Of a stretch of 64,000 bases of DNA, positions 1-8,062 are shown piece after piece; position 1 is the stretch's first letter; every line of letters starts with the position of its first letter. The notes under the pieces were generated by a model. The model saw only the letters and a program-made list of their open reading frames with translations, was not told the DNA's origin and did not search any database. The translations under genes and the position numbers were made by a program. Origin of the DNA: Gryllotalpicola daejeonensis (GTDB lineage: Bacteria > Actinomycetota > Actinomycetes > Actinomycetales > Microbacteriaceae); contig NZ_BAABBV010000001.1 in assembly GCF_039538145.1 (NCBI RefSeq), forward strand, positions 992,001 to 1,056,000, written 5' to 3'.

Positions 1-858
1 GGGCGTCGCACTTGTGATCGGGCGCACGTTGCTGGGCTGCTCTGCGGCCTCGTTCGCCGCCGGCGTGGCGGGCTCCTCTGCCGGCTTCGACACGGGAACG
101 ACGACGCCGGTGGCGAGCTGCACGGTCTCGGGCTCGGTCGGCTCGGGCGCCGGCTTCGCCAGCGGAATGGCTGCGGTCACGCCGTAGCCGCCGTGGCGCT
201 CGTCGCGCACGATGCGGCCCTGCGAGAGCTCGATGACGCGCTTCTTCATCTGGTCGACGAAGTGCGCCTCGTGGGTGGCCATGATGATGGTCGTGCCGCC
301 CGCGTTGATGCGCTCGAGCACGCTCATGATTCCGGCGCTCGTGGCGGGGTCGAGGTTTCCGGTGGGCTCATCGGCCAGCAGGATCTGCGGCTTGTTGACC
401 ACGGCGCGGGCGATGGCGACGCGCTGCTGCTCTCCACCGGAGAGCTCGTGAGGCATCCGCTGCGCCTTGCCGTCCAACCCGACCATCTTGAGAACGTCGG
501 GCACCGCCTCTTGGATGAAGCCGCGCGACTTTCCGATCACCTGCAGCGTGAACGCCACGTTCTGGTAGACCGTCTTGTTCGGCAGCAGGCGGAAGTCCTG
601 GAAGACGACGCCGAGGTTGCGGCGGAAGTACGGGACCTTGCGGCTCGAGATCGTGCCGAGGTCCTGGCCGAGAACGTGGATCTTGCCCTTGGTCGGCTTC
701 TCCTCTTTGAGGATCAGGCGCAGGCAACTGGACTTGCCGGAGCCCGAGGCGCCCACGAGGAACACGAACTCGCCGCGTTGCGCTTCGAAGGACACGTCGC
801 CCAGCGCGGGGCGATTCGTGCCGCGGTACTGCTTTGAGATGTGATCAAACCGGATCAT
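1..858 (-). CDS. ftsE: Cell-division ABC ATPase FtsE (3' end cut by window edge)
   Basis: FtsE is the ATPase of the FtsEX complex, which activates septal peptidoglycan hydrolysis from the cytoplasmic side of the membrane. The sequence shows a Walker A motif (GASGSGKSS), the ABC signature LSGGEQQRVAIARA and Walker B LLADEPTGNLD, ending near residue 230 as usual for FtsE. The reading frame then continues for at least 55 residues as a Pro/Ala/Glu/Val-rich tail and is still open at base 1, so the C-terminus lies outside the window; ftsX would be expected next. The start is the ATG at 858; a TAACCT hexamer ends 9 nt before it. It lies 60 bp downstream of prfB on the same strand. The tail is longer than in most FtsE proteins. 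Confidence 0.93.
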   Translation of the reverse strand, partial: MIRFDHISKQYRGTNRPALGDVSFEAQRGEFVFLVGASGSGKSSCLRLILKEEKPTKGKIHVLGQDLGTISSRKVPYFRRNLGVVFQDFRLLPNKTVYQNVAFTLQVIGKSRGFIQEAVPDVLKMVGLDGKAQRMPHELSGGEQQRVAIARAVVNKPQILLADEPTGNLDPATSAGIMSVLERINAGGTTIIMATHEAHFVDQMKKRVIELSQGRIVRDERHGGYGVTAAIPLAKPAPEPTEPETVQLATGVVVPVSKPAEEPATPAANEAAEQPSNVRPITSATP

Positions 859-918
859 GACCCGGCCAGGTTAGGCAGAGCCCTTGCGGTTTCCGGCTAG
901 CGACTCGCGGAACTCGCC

Positions 919-2028
919 TTAGTCTTCGCTCCGCTGCTTGCGCCAGCGGATGCCGGCGGCAATGAGCCCGTCGAGGTTGCCGTCGAACACCGTCTGCGGG
1001 TTGCCGACCTCGTAGCCGGTGCGCAGGTCCTTCACGAGCTGCTGGCCGTAGAGGAAGTAGGAGCGGATCTGGTCGCCCCAGCTCGCGGTGATGTTTCCGG
1101 CGAGCTCCTTCTTCTTCGCGGCCTCTTCCTCGCGCTTGAGCAGCAGCAGGCGGTTCTTGAGCAGCGCCATGGCGGCAGCGCGGTTCTGGATCTGCGACTT
1201 CTCGTCCTGCATGGAGATCACGATGCCGGTCGGGAAGTGGGTGATGCGCACCGCCGAGTCGGTCGTGTTGACGCTCTGGCCGCCGGGGCCGGACGAGCGG
1301 AACACGTCGACGCGGATGTCGGTCTCGGGGATCTCGATCTCGCCCGTCTCCTCCAGCAGCGGGATGACCTCGACCGCGGCGAAGCTGGTCTGGCGCTTGT
1401 CGGCGCCGCCGAACGGGCTGATGCGCGCGAGGCGGTGCGTGCCCGCCTCGACGGAGAGGATGCCGAAGGCGTAGGGCGCGTCGACCTGGAAGGTCACCGA
1501 CTTGATGCCGGCCTCCTCCGCGTACGAGGTGTCGAGCACCTTCGTCGGCCAGCCCTGACGCTCGCAGTAGCGCAGGTACATGCGCAGCAGCATCTCGGCG
1601 AAGTCCGCGGCGTCGACACCGCCCGCGCCCGAGCGGATCGTGACCACCGCGGGCAGCGCGTCGTACTCGCCGTCGAGCAGCGTCTGCACCTCGAGATCGG
1701 CGACCGTCTTCTGCAGCTCTTCCAGCTCGTTGCGCGCCTCTTCGGCGCTCTCATCGTCACCTTCGTCGTTGGCGAGCTCGACGAGCACCTCGAGGTCGTC
1801 GAGGCGCTGCTCGACGGCCGTGACCTTGTTCAGCTCGGCCTGCGCGCGGCTCAGCGCGCTCGTCACCTTCTGCGCCTTCTCGGGGTCGTCCCACAGGTCG
1901 GGCGCACCGGCCTTCTCGCTGAGCTCGGCGATGGTCGCCTTCAGCTTGTCGACGTCGACGACGGCACGGATGTCAGAGAAGGTCGAGCGCACCTCGGCGA
2001 TCTGGGCGCTCAAATCGAGTTCGATCAT
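919..2028 (-). CDS. prfB: Peptide chain release factor 2
   Basis: RF2 recognises UGA and UAA stop codons and triggers peptide release on the ribosome. The 369-residue product has the SPF codon-recognition tripeptide (in RISPFGGADKRQTSF) and the catalytic GGQ motif (SSGPGGQSVN), and is of normal family length. The frame is continuous from the ATG at 2028, so the programmed +1 frameshift that controls prfB in E. coli and many other bacteria is absent here. It lies 26 bp after the TadG-like gene and 60 bp before ftsE, all on the minus strand. A TAGGCT hexamer ends 9 nt before the start codon, so the gene may have its own promoter as well as read-through from the tad genes. Confidence 0.97.
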   Translation of the reverse strand: MIELDLSAQIAEVRSTFSDIRAVVDVDKLKATIAELSEKAGAPDLWDDPEKAQKVTSALSRAQAELNKVTAVEQRLDDLEVLVELANDEGDDESAEEARNELEELQKTVADLEVQTLLDGEYDALPAVVTIRSGAGGVDAADFAEMLLRMYLRYCERQGWPTKVLDTSYAEEAGIKSVTFQVDAPYAFGILSVEAGTHRLARISPFGGADKRQTSFAAVEVIPLLEETGEIEIPETDIRVDVFRSSGPGGQSVNTTDSAVRITHFPTGIVISMQDEKSQIQNRAAAMALLKNRLLLLKREEEAAKKKELAGNITASWGDQIRSYFLYGQQLVKDLRTGYEVGNPQTVFDGNLDGLIAAGIRWRKQRSED

Positions 2029-2054
2029 TTGGGCTCAAGCCTACCGGCGCGGGT

Positions 2055-2492
2055 TCACCAGAACACCGGCCGCGCGCTGCCCTCGACCTCGAGGTGCACG
2101 CCCTGCGGCACGAAGACCGAGAGCAGCGGTGGCCGCCAATTCTCGGCGAGCCGTACCCGCGCGCTGCGGCCTTCCGGCGTTCCCGCGCTGACGAGGGTCA
2201 CGCGCGTGGTGCGCCCCCGAGTGGCTGCCGAGAGGTAATCGGATGCCGCCTGCCTGACGCGCCCGCCGTCGAGCTGCGGTCGCACGGCGCCGTCGGCGTC
2301 GAGCGTGGCCGAGTCGAGCGCGAACGAGTCGGCGCCCGCGAGCGCCGCGCCGTCGGCCAGCGTGTAGAGGCGCGACCGCTCGAGATACAGCGACGTCCCC
2401 GCCGTGACCACGAGGACGAGGGCGAGTGCGATGGCGAAGAAGCCGAAGATGAGCGGCAGGATGCTTCCCTCTTCGCTGCGGAGCCGCCTCAT
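2055..2492 (-). CDS. TadG-like pseudopilin/pilus-assembly protein (Rv3660c-type)
   Basis: A 145-residue protein with a short positively charged leader (MRRLRSEEG), one hydrophobic helix at about residues 11-34, and an extracytoplasmic domain that starts YLERSRLYTLADGAALAGAD, the hallmark of Flp-pilus TadG-like N-terminal domains. The Gly before the hydrophobic stretch could be a prepilin peptidase site, but position +5 is not Glu. The ATG start overlaps the stop of the upstream TadE-like gene in an ATGA junction, so the two are translationally coupled. It is the last gene of the tad cluster before prfB. The role as a minor pilin or assembly factor is inferred from context and family resemblance. 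Confidence 0.8.
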   Translation of the reverse strand: MRRLRSEEGSILPLIFGFFAIALALVLVVTAGTSLYLERSRLYTLADGAALAGADSFALDSATLDADGAVRPQLDGGRVRQAASDYLSAATRGRTTRVTLVSAGTPEGRSARVRLAENWRPPLLSVFVPQGVHLEVEGSARPVFW

Positions 2493-2956
2493 GGCGCCTC
2501 GCCGAGGCGGAAGACCGGCGCCGTCGCGGTCGCCTCGACAGGCACTCTGGCCGCCTTGTCGAGACCGAAGATCGGCGGAATGAACGGCAGTGCGACTTCC
2601 GTGTGGATCGTCGCCGTGACGCGCGTGCCTGTCTCGAGACAGTCGCCGCCCGGCGCGGCACCCTCGCAGCTCAGCTCGAGGTCGCCGTCGCGGCGTGGGA
2701 GTCGCCGATCGGCCAGGGCGACGGTGACCGCCCTGTCTGCGGCCGTGCGGCCGGAGGCATCCGTCGCCGCCGAGACGTAGACGCGCGCGGCCTCACGCGC
2801 CGCGCCCTCGGTGGCGAGCGACGCGCCCTGAATCGCCGCGAGCGCGATGCCAAGGTAGACGAGCGGCACGAGCAGGATCACTCCCCCGACGAGGAACTCG
2901 ATCGGCGCGTTGCCGTCTTCGTCGGCCAGCTTCCTAGCCGGCATCCACGGCCGCAT
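2489..2956 (-). CDS. TadE-like minor pseudopilin
   Basis: A 155-residue protein with an N-terminal prepilin-like signal: DEDG followed by NAPIEF, that is Gly at -1 and Glu-Phe at +5/+6, then a hydrophobic helix (about residues 21-45). This is the TadE arrangement. The ATG at 2956 is preceded by an excellent ribosome binding site, GGAGGTGA, with six bases between it and the ATG. That decides the start even though the gene overlaps the end of the preceding TadE-like gene by 23 bp. It has two cysteines near the middle (LSCEGAAPGGDC) that could form a disulphide outside the membrane. Probably a minor pilin of the Flp/Tad system. Confidence 0.85.
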   Translation of the reverse strand: MRPWMPARKLADEDGNAPIEFLVGGVILLVPLVYLGIALAAIQGASLATEGAAREAARVYVSAATDASGRTAADRAVTVALADRRLPRRDGDLELSCEGAAPGGDCLETGTRVTATIHTEVALPFIPPIFGLDKAARVPVEATATAPVFRLGEAP

Positions 2957-3317
2957 GGCCCGTCACCTCCAGCGAGCGGCTGACCCCGATCAGCCCGACG
3001 ACGGGTAGCGGGCTCTCGACGCGGACCTCGACGACGCGGATGCCGTCGTCGAGCGCATAGCGGGCGCTCACGTGGTCCGCGTACCGGGTGCCGAGCGAGG
3101 TCCCGAGCAATTGCTCGGTGCGCGCCTCACCGTCGCTCAGCGTGCCGTCGGCGAAGGCCGCGACACGCGCACCCTGCGCCGCGGCGTCCTGGACGGTGTT
3201 GCGCACCAGCAGGACGAGTGTGAACTGCACGACGGCCAGCAGCAGGATCGTGAGCAGCCCGCCGACCATCGCGAACTCGGCAGGAGCCGAGCCGCGCTCG
3301 TCGCGCAGCAGCCTCAC
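2934..3317 (-). CDS. TadE-like minor pseudopilin
   Basis: A 127-residue protein starting VRLLRDERGSAPAEF. Gly at -1 and Glu-Phe at +5/+6 form a class III (Flp-type) prepilin peptidase site, followed by a hydrophobic helix (residues about 17-39) and a small extracytoplasmic domain. The GTG at 3317 overlaps the stop of the preceding small gene (GTGA), which is why this start is preferred to a longer in-frame extension that would cover that whole small gene. It is the most canonical TadE of the cluster and probably a minor component of the pilus or pseudopilus built by the TadABC machinery. Confidence 0.85.
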   Translation of the reverse strand: MRLLRDERGSAPAEFAMVGGLLTILLLAVVQFTLVLLVRNTVQDAAAQGARVAAFADGTLSDGEARTEQLLGTSLGTRYADHVSARYALDDGIRVVEVRVESPLPVVGLIGVSRSLEVTGHAAVDAG

Positions 3318-3484
3318 GGCCCGGTCATCACCGAGTTCACGGCGTTGGTGAACACCTGTGTGAGCGCGCTGCCGGCGAGCGCCCAGATGGCGATCACGAG
3401 CCCGGCGGTCATCGCTGTGATGAGGACCCACCCTGGGACATCCCCGCGGTCCTCGGCGCGCAGGCGCGATAGCAGCTTCTTCAT
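3314..3484 (-). CDS. Small Flp-pilin-like membrane protein (56 residues)
   Basis: This short gene encodes MKKLLSRLRAEDRG followed by a hydrophobic helix (about residues 18-43) and a tail ending SVMTGP. Size, basic leader, Gly-Asp junction and single helix match Flp/Fap major pilins, and it sits where the pilin gene belongs, between tadC and tadE. Unlike a canonical Flp pilin it lacks Glu at +5 after the Gly: the residues are DVPGW. The ATG at 3484 lies 27 bp after tadC, preceded by a GAGCAAGAGGTAACGGAA stretch that includes a ribosome binding site. Its stop overlaps the next start (GTGA). It is likely the structural subunit, but an unusual one. Confidence 0.8.
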   Translation of the reverse strand: MKKLLSRLRAEDRGDVPGWVLITAMTAGLVIAIWALAGSALTQVFTNAVNSVMTGP

Positions 3485-3511
3485 TTCCGTTACCTCTTGC
3501 TCTCTGCCGGG

Positions 3512-4447
3512 TCACAGTCCGGCTCGCAGGATGAACACACCGGGGAACACCGCAACCAGCACGGTCAGCGGCAGCAGACCGAAGATCAGCGGCACGAGCA
3601 TCAGCACCTCTTTGCGGCCGGCGACCTCGAGCAACTCGCGCTTGCGGTCGCTGCGCGCGTCGCCCGCCTGAGCGCGCAGCACCTCGGCCAGCGGCGCCCC
3701 GCGCTCAAGGGCGCCGATCACCGCGTCGACGAAGATCGACAACCGCGGAATCCGCAGCGCCGTCGCCATGCGCTGCAGGGCATCGGCAAGCGGCACACCG
3801 AGGCTGACGTCGGCGACGACCGCCCGCAGTTCGAGTCCGAGTTCGCCGCTGCTGGCCCGCGCCACGCGGCGGATCGCGTCGTGGCTGCCTTCGCCCGCCG
3901 ACAGGCTGAGGGCGAGCAGTTCCGCGACGGTCGGGAACTCTTCGCCGATGCGCGCGAGGCGCCTGCGTGCGGCGCGGCTGAGCAGCAGGTCGCACGCCGA
4001 GAACGCGGCCAAGCCGCCCACGAACGCGAGCGCCACCCACGCGAGTAGCGCGACCGGGCGCACGGCGGTGAGCGCGCCCGCGACGGCGAGACCGGCCGCG
4101 GCGCCCGCCCCCGTGACGCTCAGCTGCAGCGCGCGGAATCCATCGACCGTGCGGCTCGAGCCCGCCTGCCGCAGGCGGAGGGCGACGGATGCCTCACCGC
4201 CGATCCACGTGAGCAGCGAGGCGCGCGCCGAGGCAGCGGCCGGACCGAGCAGCGCGGCCAGCACCGAGCCGCCCGAGCGCGCGGATCGCAGGACCTCTTC
4301 GCGGGCCGCGGCCGAGACGTCGAGCAGATAGGGCGCGAGCCGCGCCTCAAGCCGTGGGCGGCGCAGGGCCGGCAGTGCTGCGAGCATCGACCACAGGCCA
4401 AGGCCCAGGACCAGGCCGTCGAGCACTCCCCACGCGATCAAGCTCAC
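3512..4447 (-). CDS. tadC: TadC-like type II secretion F-family membrane protein
   Basis: A 311-residue integral membrane protein of the type II secretion F family. It has N-terminal helices, a cytoplasmic region with the typical GVPLADALQRMA stretch, and a C-terminal pair of hydrophobic segments (VLMLVPLIFGLLPLTVLVAV). TadC with TadB forms the inner-membrane platform on which the TadA ATPase acts. The chosen start is the GTG at 4447 that overlaps the tadB stop (GTGA); an in-frame GTG nine bases upstream is an alternative. It is followed by the pilin-like gene after 27 bp. Confidence 0.85.
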   Translation of the reverse strand: MSLIAWGVLDGLVLGLGLWSMLAALPALRRPRLEARLAPYLLDVSAAAREEVLRSARSGGSVLAALLGPAAASARASLLTWIGGEASVALRLRQAGSSRTVDGFRALQLSVTGAGAAAGLAVAGALTAVRPVALLAWVALAFVGGLAAFSACDLLLSRAARRRLARIGEEFPTVAELLALSLSAGEGSHDAIRRVARASSGELGLELRAVVADVSLGVPLADALQRMATALRIPRLSIFVDAVIGALERGAPLAEVLRAQAGDARSDRKRELLEVAGRKEVLMLVPLIFGLLPLTVLVAVFPGVFILRAGL

Positions 4448-5328
4448 CGGAACCACCGCCGCTCTTCGGGCAGGCGGCCGATCGCGATCATCACGCGGTA
4501 GGCCAGCACGCTCACCACGGCGGCGACGACGATCACCGCAGTGCCCTCGGCCGTGGCGTAGGCCTCACGCCCCTCCGGCCGCGTCGCGAGCAGGGCGAGC
4601 ACGAGCCAGGGCGCCGCGACGCCGAGCCGCGCGGCGTTCACGACCCAGGTCTGCCTCGCCTGCAGCTCGTTGCGCGTCGCCGCGTCTTCTCGCAGCGAGG
4701 CTGCGAGCGCGCGCAGCACCGCGACCAGCTCGGTTCCGCCGACCTCGCGCGCCATCTTCAGCGTCTCGATGATGCGGTCGCCGACGGGGTCGCCGAGCTC
4801 TGCCTTCAACTGGTCCGCGCAGCGCGCGAACTGCCCTGTGGCGCGGTAGTCACGGCCGAATCGCGCGAACTGATCGCGCGTCGGCTCTGGCCCGAGGGTG
4901 GCGAGCGCCGCGACCGCCTCCGGCAGGGCGACGCCGCTGCGCACGGCCGCCACGAGGTGGTCGACCACATCCGGCCAGGCAGCCCTGGTCGCGTTCCGGC
5001 GAGCGGTGACGCGCCAGTTCACGAGCACCCAGGGCAGGGCTCCCCCGGCGCAGCCCGCCGCGAGCGCGAACCCCGGAATCGACAGCAGCGCTTCCGCGAG
5101 CGCCGCCGCGACCACGGCGGCGATCGCCGTCAGGACGACGAAGCCGGCGGGTGCCAGGCCCGGAACTCCCGCCCGCAGCAGCCAGAGCCGTAGCCGGTCG
5201 CCTGCCGCTCGGTCGCCTCGCGCCGAGCGCTCCGCCACCCGCCCCGACCGGCGGGTGGCGGAGACGATCAGAAGCACCCCGGCGGCGAGCACGCCGCCGA
5301 GAAGCGCCCCCAGCCAGGCATCGGTCAC
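4444..5328 (-). CDS. tadB: TadB-like type II secretion F-family membrane protein
   Basis: A 294-residue membrane protein of the type II secretion F family: a hydrophobic N-terminus (WLGALLGGVLAAGVLLIV), two helices near residues 55-100, a cytoplasmic domain containing SGVALPEAVAALA and KMAREVGGTELVAVLRALA, and C-terminal helices. It pairs with TadC as the platform of the Tad machine. The GTG start at 5328 overlaps the tadA stop in a GTGA junction. A longer frame upstream exists only as the shadow of tadA and is not used. Confidence 0.87.
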   Translation of the reverse strand: MTDAWLGALLGGVLAAGVLLIVSATRRSGRVAERSARGDRAAGDRLRLWLLRAGVPGLAPAGFVVLTAIAAVVAAALAEALLSIPGFALAAGCAGGALPWVLVNWRVTARRNATRAAWPDVVDHLVAAVRSGVALPEAVAALATLGPEPTRDQFARFGRDYRATGQFARCADQLKAELGDPVGDRIIETLKMAREVGGTELVAVLRALAASLREDAATRNELQARQTWVVNAARLGVAAPWLVLALLATRPEGREAYATAEGTAVIVVAAVVSVLAYRVMIAIGRLPEERRWFR

Positions 5329-6542
5329 TCGAATCTCCCGAGCACGATCGCCGGGTCGAAGCCTGCGGCCCGATACTTCTCGAGCTTCCCCGGGTGGCCG
5401 CCCGTCGGCCGCAACTCGCCGCCCGTGCGCTCGAACAGGGCGCTCGCCTCGATCACTCCGGCATTGACGGCACCCGACAGTGCGAGGATCTCGCCGACAT
5501 ACCGCGTGCCGCCGCGGTCGAGCTCGCAGAACACGACGAGGTCGATGCAGCTCGCCACGGTCGGCACGATGAAGCCGGCGTCGATGTTCCGGCCCGCGAG
5601 CAGCGGCAGCGTGCAGAGCTTGGCGAGGGCATCGCGTGCGGAGTTCGCGTGGATCGAGCAGGCACCGGGGACGCCCGCGTTGAGCGCCAGCAGCAGGTCG
5701 AGCGCCTCGGCCTCGCGCACCTCGCCGACGACGATGCGGTCCGGTCGCATGCGCAGCGCCTCTTTGATCAGGCGCCGCAGTGTGATCTCGCCGGAGCCTT
5801 CCAGAGACGGCTGGCGGCACTGCATGGCGACCACGTCTCGCACGGCGAGGTCGAGCTCGAAGGTCTCTTCAACGGTGACGACGCGGTCGGTACGGCGCGC
5901 GGCCGACATCAGCGCGCCGAGCAGGGTCGTCTTCCCACTCTGCGTCGCTCCCGCGACGAGGATGTTGCACCCGGCGAGCACAGACATGCGCAGGAACTCG
6001 GCGGCCTGCCGACTCAGCGAGCCGAGCGCCACCAGCTGCTGCAGCTCGCGGATGCGCGACGAGAACTTCCTGATGTTGACCGACCACGCGCGACTCACGT
6101 CGGGGATCACCACGTGCAGCCGCGACCCGTCTGCCAGCGACGCGTCGACGAACGGCTGGCTGACATCGACACGGCGACCGCTGTCGGAAAGCATCCGCTC
6201 GACAAGGTCACGCACCTCGCCCTCGGTGAGCACGAGCGGCGTCAGCTCAGACCGGCCGCCGCGGGCGACGAAGACGCGGTGGGGCTGGTTGATCCAGATC
6301 TCTTCGACCTCCGGGTCGTCGAGGTACTGCTGCAGAGGGCCGAGACCGCTCACCGCTGCGACGACCTCGGCCTCGGCGGCCCGCTCGTCGGCCAGCATCG
6401 GCAGCGTGCCGCCGAGCGCCAGCTCGGAGTACCGCCGCACCTCGTCACGCGCGAACTGCGCGGCCACCCCGCGCACCCCGCCACCCTCGAGCCGCACGCG
6501 CTCGCGCACGCGATCGGTGATCTGGCGCACGGCATCCGTCAT
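5325..6542 (-). CDS. tadA: TadA/CpaF-type secretion ATPase
   Basis: A hexameric VirB11-like ATPase powering assembly of Flp-type pili or secretion through the Tad apparatus. The 405-residue product has Walker A (GATQSGKTTLL), the Asp box, Walker B (RPDRIVVGEVREAEALDLL) and the conserved His box around HANSARDAL. The ATG at 6542 (MTDAVRQITDRVRERV) is preferred to an ATG 78 bases upstream, because family alignments begin near here. It is the first gene of the cluster; the CpaE-like and prepilin-peptidase genes often found with tad loci are not in this window. Confidence 0.93.
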   Translation of the reverse strand: MTDAVRQITDRVRERVRLEGGGVRGVAAQFARDEVRRYSELALGGTLPMLADERAAEAEVVAAVSGLGPLQQYLDDPEVEEIWINQPHRVFVARGGRSELTPLVLTEGEVRDLVERMLSDSGRRVDVSQPFVDASLADGSRLHVVIPDVSRAWSVNIRKFSSRIRELQQLVALGSLSRQAAEFLRMSVLAGCNILVAGATQSGKTTLLGALMSAARRTDRVVTVEETFELDLAVRDVVAMQCRQPSLEGSGEITLRRLIKEALRMRPDRIVVGEVREAEALDLLLALNAGVPGACSIHANSARDALAKLCTLPLLAGRNIDAGFIVPTVASCIDLVVFCELDRGGTRYVGEILALSGAVNAGVIEASALFERTGGELRPTGGHPGKLEKYRAAGFDPAIVLGRFE

Positions 6543-6582
6543 GCAAGGCAGGATGCCCGGAACCGCGCCTCGCTCGCGGAAG

Positions 6583-6591
6583 TTATCCACA
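6583..6591 (+). promoter_or_regulatory. Perfect DnaA-box sequence TTATCCACA
   Basis: A consensus DnaA box lies alone in the gap between tadA and tRNA-Leu. I see no cluster of boxes, so this is not an origin. It could titrate DnaA or regulate tadA, or be chance. Confidence 0.4.
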
Positions 6592-6673
6592 GCGCCGGGG
6601 TCGCCCAATTCTGGCGGCAACCCTTGGTCATTTCTCAGGGATCACCCGGAAGACTCGCCACGAGCCCCCTCGA

Positions 6674-6679
6674 TAGACT
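6674..6679 (+). promoter_or_regulatory. Probable -10 element of tRNA-Leu (TAGACT)
   Basis: TAGACT lies 14 bases before the tRNA 5' end, where a -10 box for a short-leader tRNA transcript is expected. I see no convincing -35 box. Confidence 0.45.
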
Positions 6680-6693
6680 TCAGGAACGCACCG

Positions 6694-6775
6694 GCGGGAA
6701 TGGTGAAACTGGCAGACACGCAGGATTTAGGTTCCTGTGCCGCAAGGCGTGAGGGTTCAAGTCCCTTTTCCCGCA
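6694..6775 (+). tRNA. tRNA-Leu (anticodon UAG, reads CUA)
   Basis: The acceptor arms GCGGGAA (6694-6700) and TTCCCGC (6768-6774) pair, with A as discriminator. The anticodon stem CAGGA/TCCTG encloses the loop TTTAGGT, giving anticodon UAG. There is a long variable arm (TGCCGCAAGGCG), as expected of a class II tRNA, and a GGTTCAAGTCC T-arm. CCA is not encoded. It stands 30 bp before the dedA start. Confidence 0.97.
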
Positions 6776-6804
6776 CTCGCACCTTTTGACACAGCAGGAG
6801 AACC

Positions 6805-7506
6805 GTGGTTCACGCCTCACTTGTCCCGTGGTTGGACCCCGAGACGATCATCCACAGCGCAGGCCCGTGGGCCCTCCTCGTGGTGTGCGCAATCATCTTC
6901 GCCGAGACGGGTCTGCTGATCGGATTCGTCCTGCCGGGCGACACCCTGCTGCTCATCAGCGGTCTGCTTTCAGCGCCCGAGAAGATGTTCTTCCACGTAC
7001 ACGTCTACTGGGTCGCGCTCGCGATTGCGTTCGCCGCATGGCTCGGCGGCGAGGTCGGCTATCTCATCGGCCGGAAGACGGGCCCCGCGGTGTTCCAGCG
7101 CGAGGAATCGCGGCTGTTCTCGAAGGAGAACGTCGACCGGACCAACGCCTTCTTCGTCCGCTTCGGCGCCGCGGCGGTCATCATCGCCCGCTTCGTGCCG
7201 GTCGTGCGCACCTTCGCCCCCATCGCGGCAGGCGTCGGGAAGATGAACTACCGCAAATACTCGCTCTACAACGCGATCGGCGCGTTGGCATGGGGTGCCG
7301 GCGTCGTCTACCTCGGGTATGCCTTGCACTTCATCCCGCCGGTAGCCCGATTCGTCGAGAACTACATCGACCTGATCCTGGTCGGCGCGGTCGTCGTCGC
7401 CATCGTGCCCACCGGTCTTCACCTGCTGAATGTGCAGCGCAAGGCCAAGCGCGAGCAGGAGCGCACTCCGGCTACGAACGAGGCAGAGCCGCCAGCAGCG
7501 GAGTGA
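6805..7506 (+). CDS. DedA-family membrane protein
   Basis: DedA/VTT-domain proteins are polytopic membrane proteins; several have been linked to lipid-carrier flipping (undecaprenyl phosphate) and membrane homeostasis. The 233-residue product has the family signatures WLGGEVGYLIGRKTG and RFVPVVRTFAPIAAGVGKM and at least four hydrophobic segments. The GTG start at 6805 has an AGGAG box five bases upstream. The C-terminus is a hydrophilic, charged tail. Its last 35 bases overlap the end of the convergent rdgB gene. Confidence 0.9.
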   Translation: MVHASLVPWLDPETIIHSAGPWALLVVCAIIFAETGLLIGFVLPGDTLLLISGLLSAPEKMFFHVHVYWVALAIAFAAWLGGEVGYLIGRKTGPAVFQREESRLFSKENVDRTNAFFVRFGAAAVIIARFVPVVRTFAPIAAGVGKMNYRKYSLYNAIGALAWGAGVVYLGYALHFIPPVARFVENYIDLILVGAVVVAIVPTGLHLLNVQRKAKREQERTPATNEAEPPAAE

Positions 7507-8062
7507 TCGCCGCGAACGCGCGTGCCCTGTGGCTCACGCTGCTCTTGCGCTCGGGTTCCAGTTCGGCGGCGGATGCCCCGCCTTCGCCGTCTGGCAGGAA
7601 GATCGGGTCGTAGCCGAATCCGTTCTCGCCGCGTGCCTCGCGCGCGACGCGCCCCGGCCACACGCCCTCGACCGTCGCCTCGCGACCGTCGGCCACGAGC
7701 GCGATCGTGCACGAGAAGTGCGCTCCTCGATTCGCATCGGGCACGTCGGCGAGCTGGTCGAGCAGCAGCTGCAGGTTCGCCCGGTCGTCGCCGTGCCGCC
7801 CAGCCCAGCGCGCAGAGAAGATGCCGGGCGCGCCGCCGAGGATGTCGACGCAGATGCCCGAGTCGTCGGCGAGCGCCGGCAGGCCGGTGTGCGCCGCCGC
7901 CGCGCGCGCCTTGATCAGCGCGTTCTCGGCGAAGGTCGCGCCGTCTTCGACGGGCTCGGGGCCGTCATACGTCACGATCTCGAGTTCGCTCACCCCCAGA
8001 GCGAGGATCGTCTGGAACTCACGCGCCTTGTGCGCGTTGTGGGTGGCGAGGACGACCTTCAC
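7472..8062 (-). CDS. rdgB: Non-canonical purine NTP pyrophosphatase (RdgB/HAM1)
   Basis: This enzyme hydrolyses dITP, XTP and related deaminated purine nucleotides to monophosphates, keeping them out of DNA. The 196-residue product shows LATHNAHKAREF at the N-terminus, ADDSGICVDILGGAPGIFSAR, FGYDPIF and SVSHRARAF, all family motifs. The GTG start at 8062 overlaps the rph stop (GTGA). The rph-rdgB pair is a very common bacterial operon. Its 3' end overlaps dedA by 35 bp, tail to tail. Confidence 0.96.
   Translation of the reverse strand: MKVVLATHNAHKAREFQTILALGVSELEIVTYDGPEPVEDGATFAENALIKARAAAAHTGLPALADDSGICVDILGGAPGIFSARWAGRHGDDRANLQLLLDQLADVPDANRGAHFSCTIALVADGREATVEGVWPGRVAREARGENGFGYDPIFLPDGEGGASAAELEPERKSSVSHRARAFAAITPLLAALPRS

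Noticed and set aside
919..2028. Programmed frameshift in prfB
   Set aside because: The frame is continuous from the ATG, with no in-frame UGA near the N-terminus and no upstream Shine-Dalgarno-like stimulator.
5151..6752. 533-codon plus-strand frame opposite tadA/tadB
   Set aside because: No recognisable domain, and tadA and tadB on the minus strand are unambiguous.
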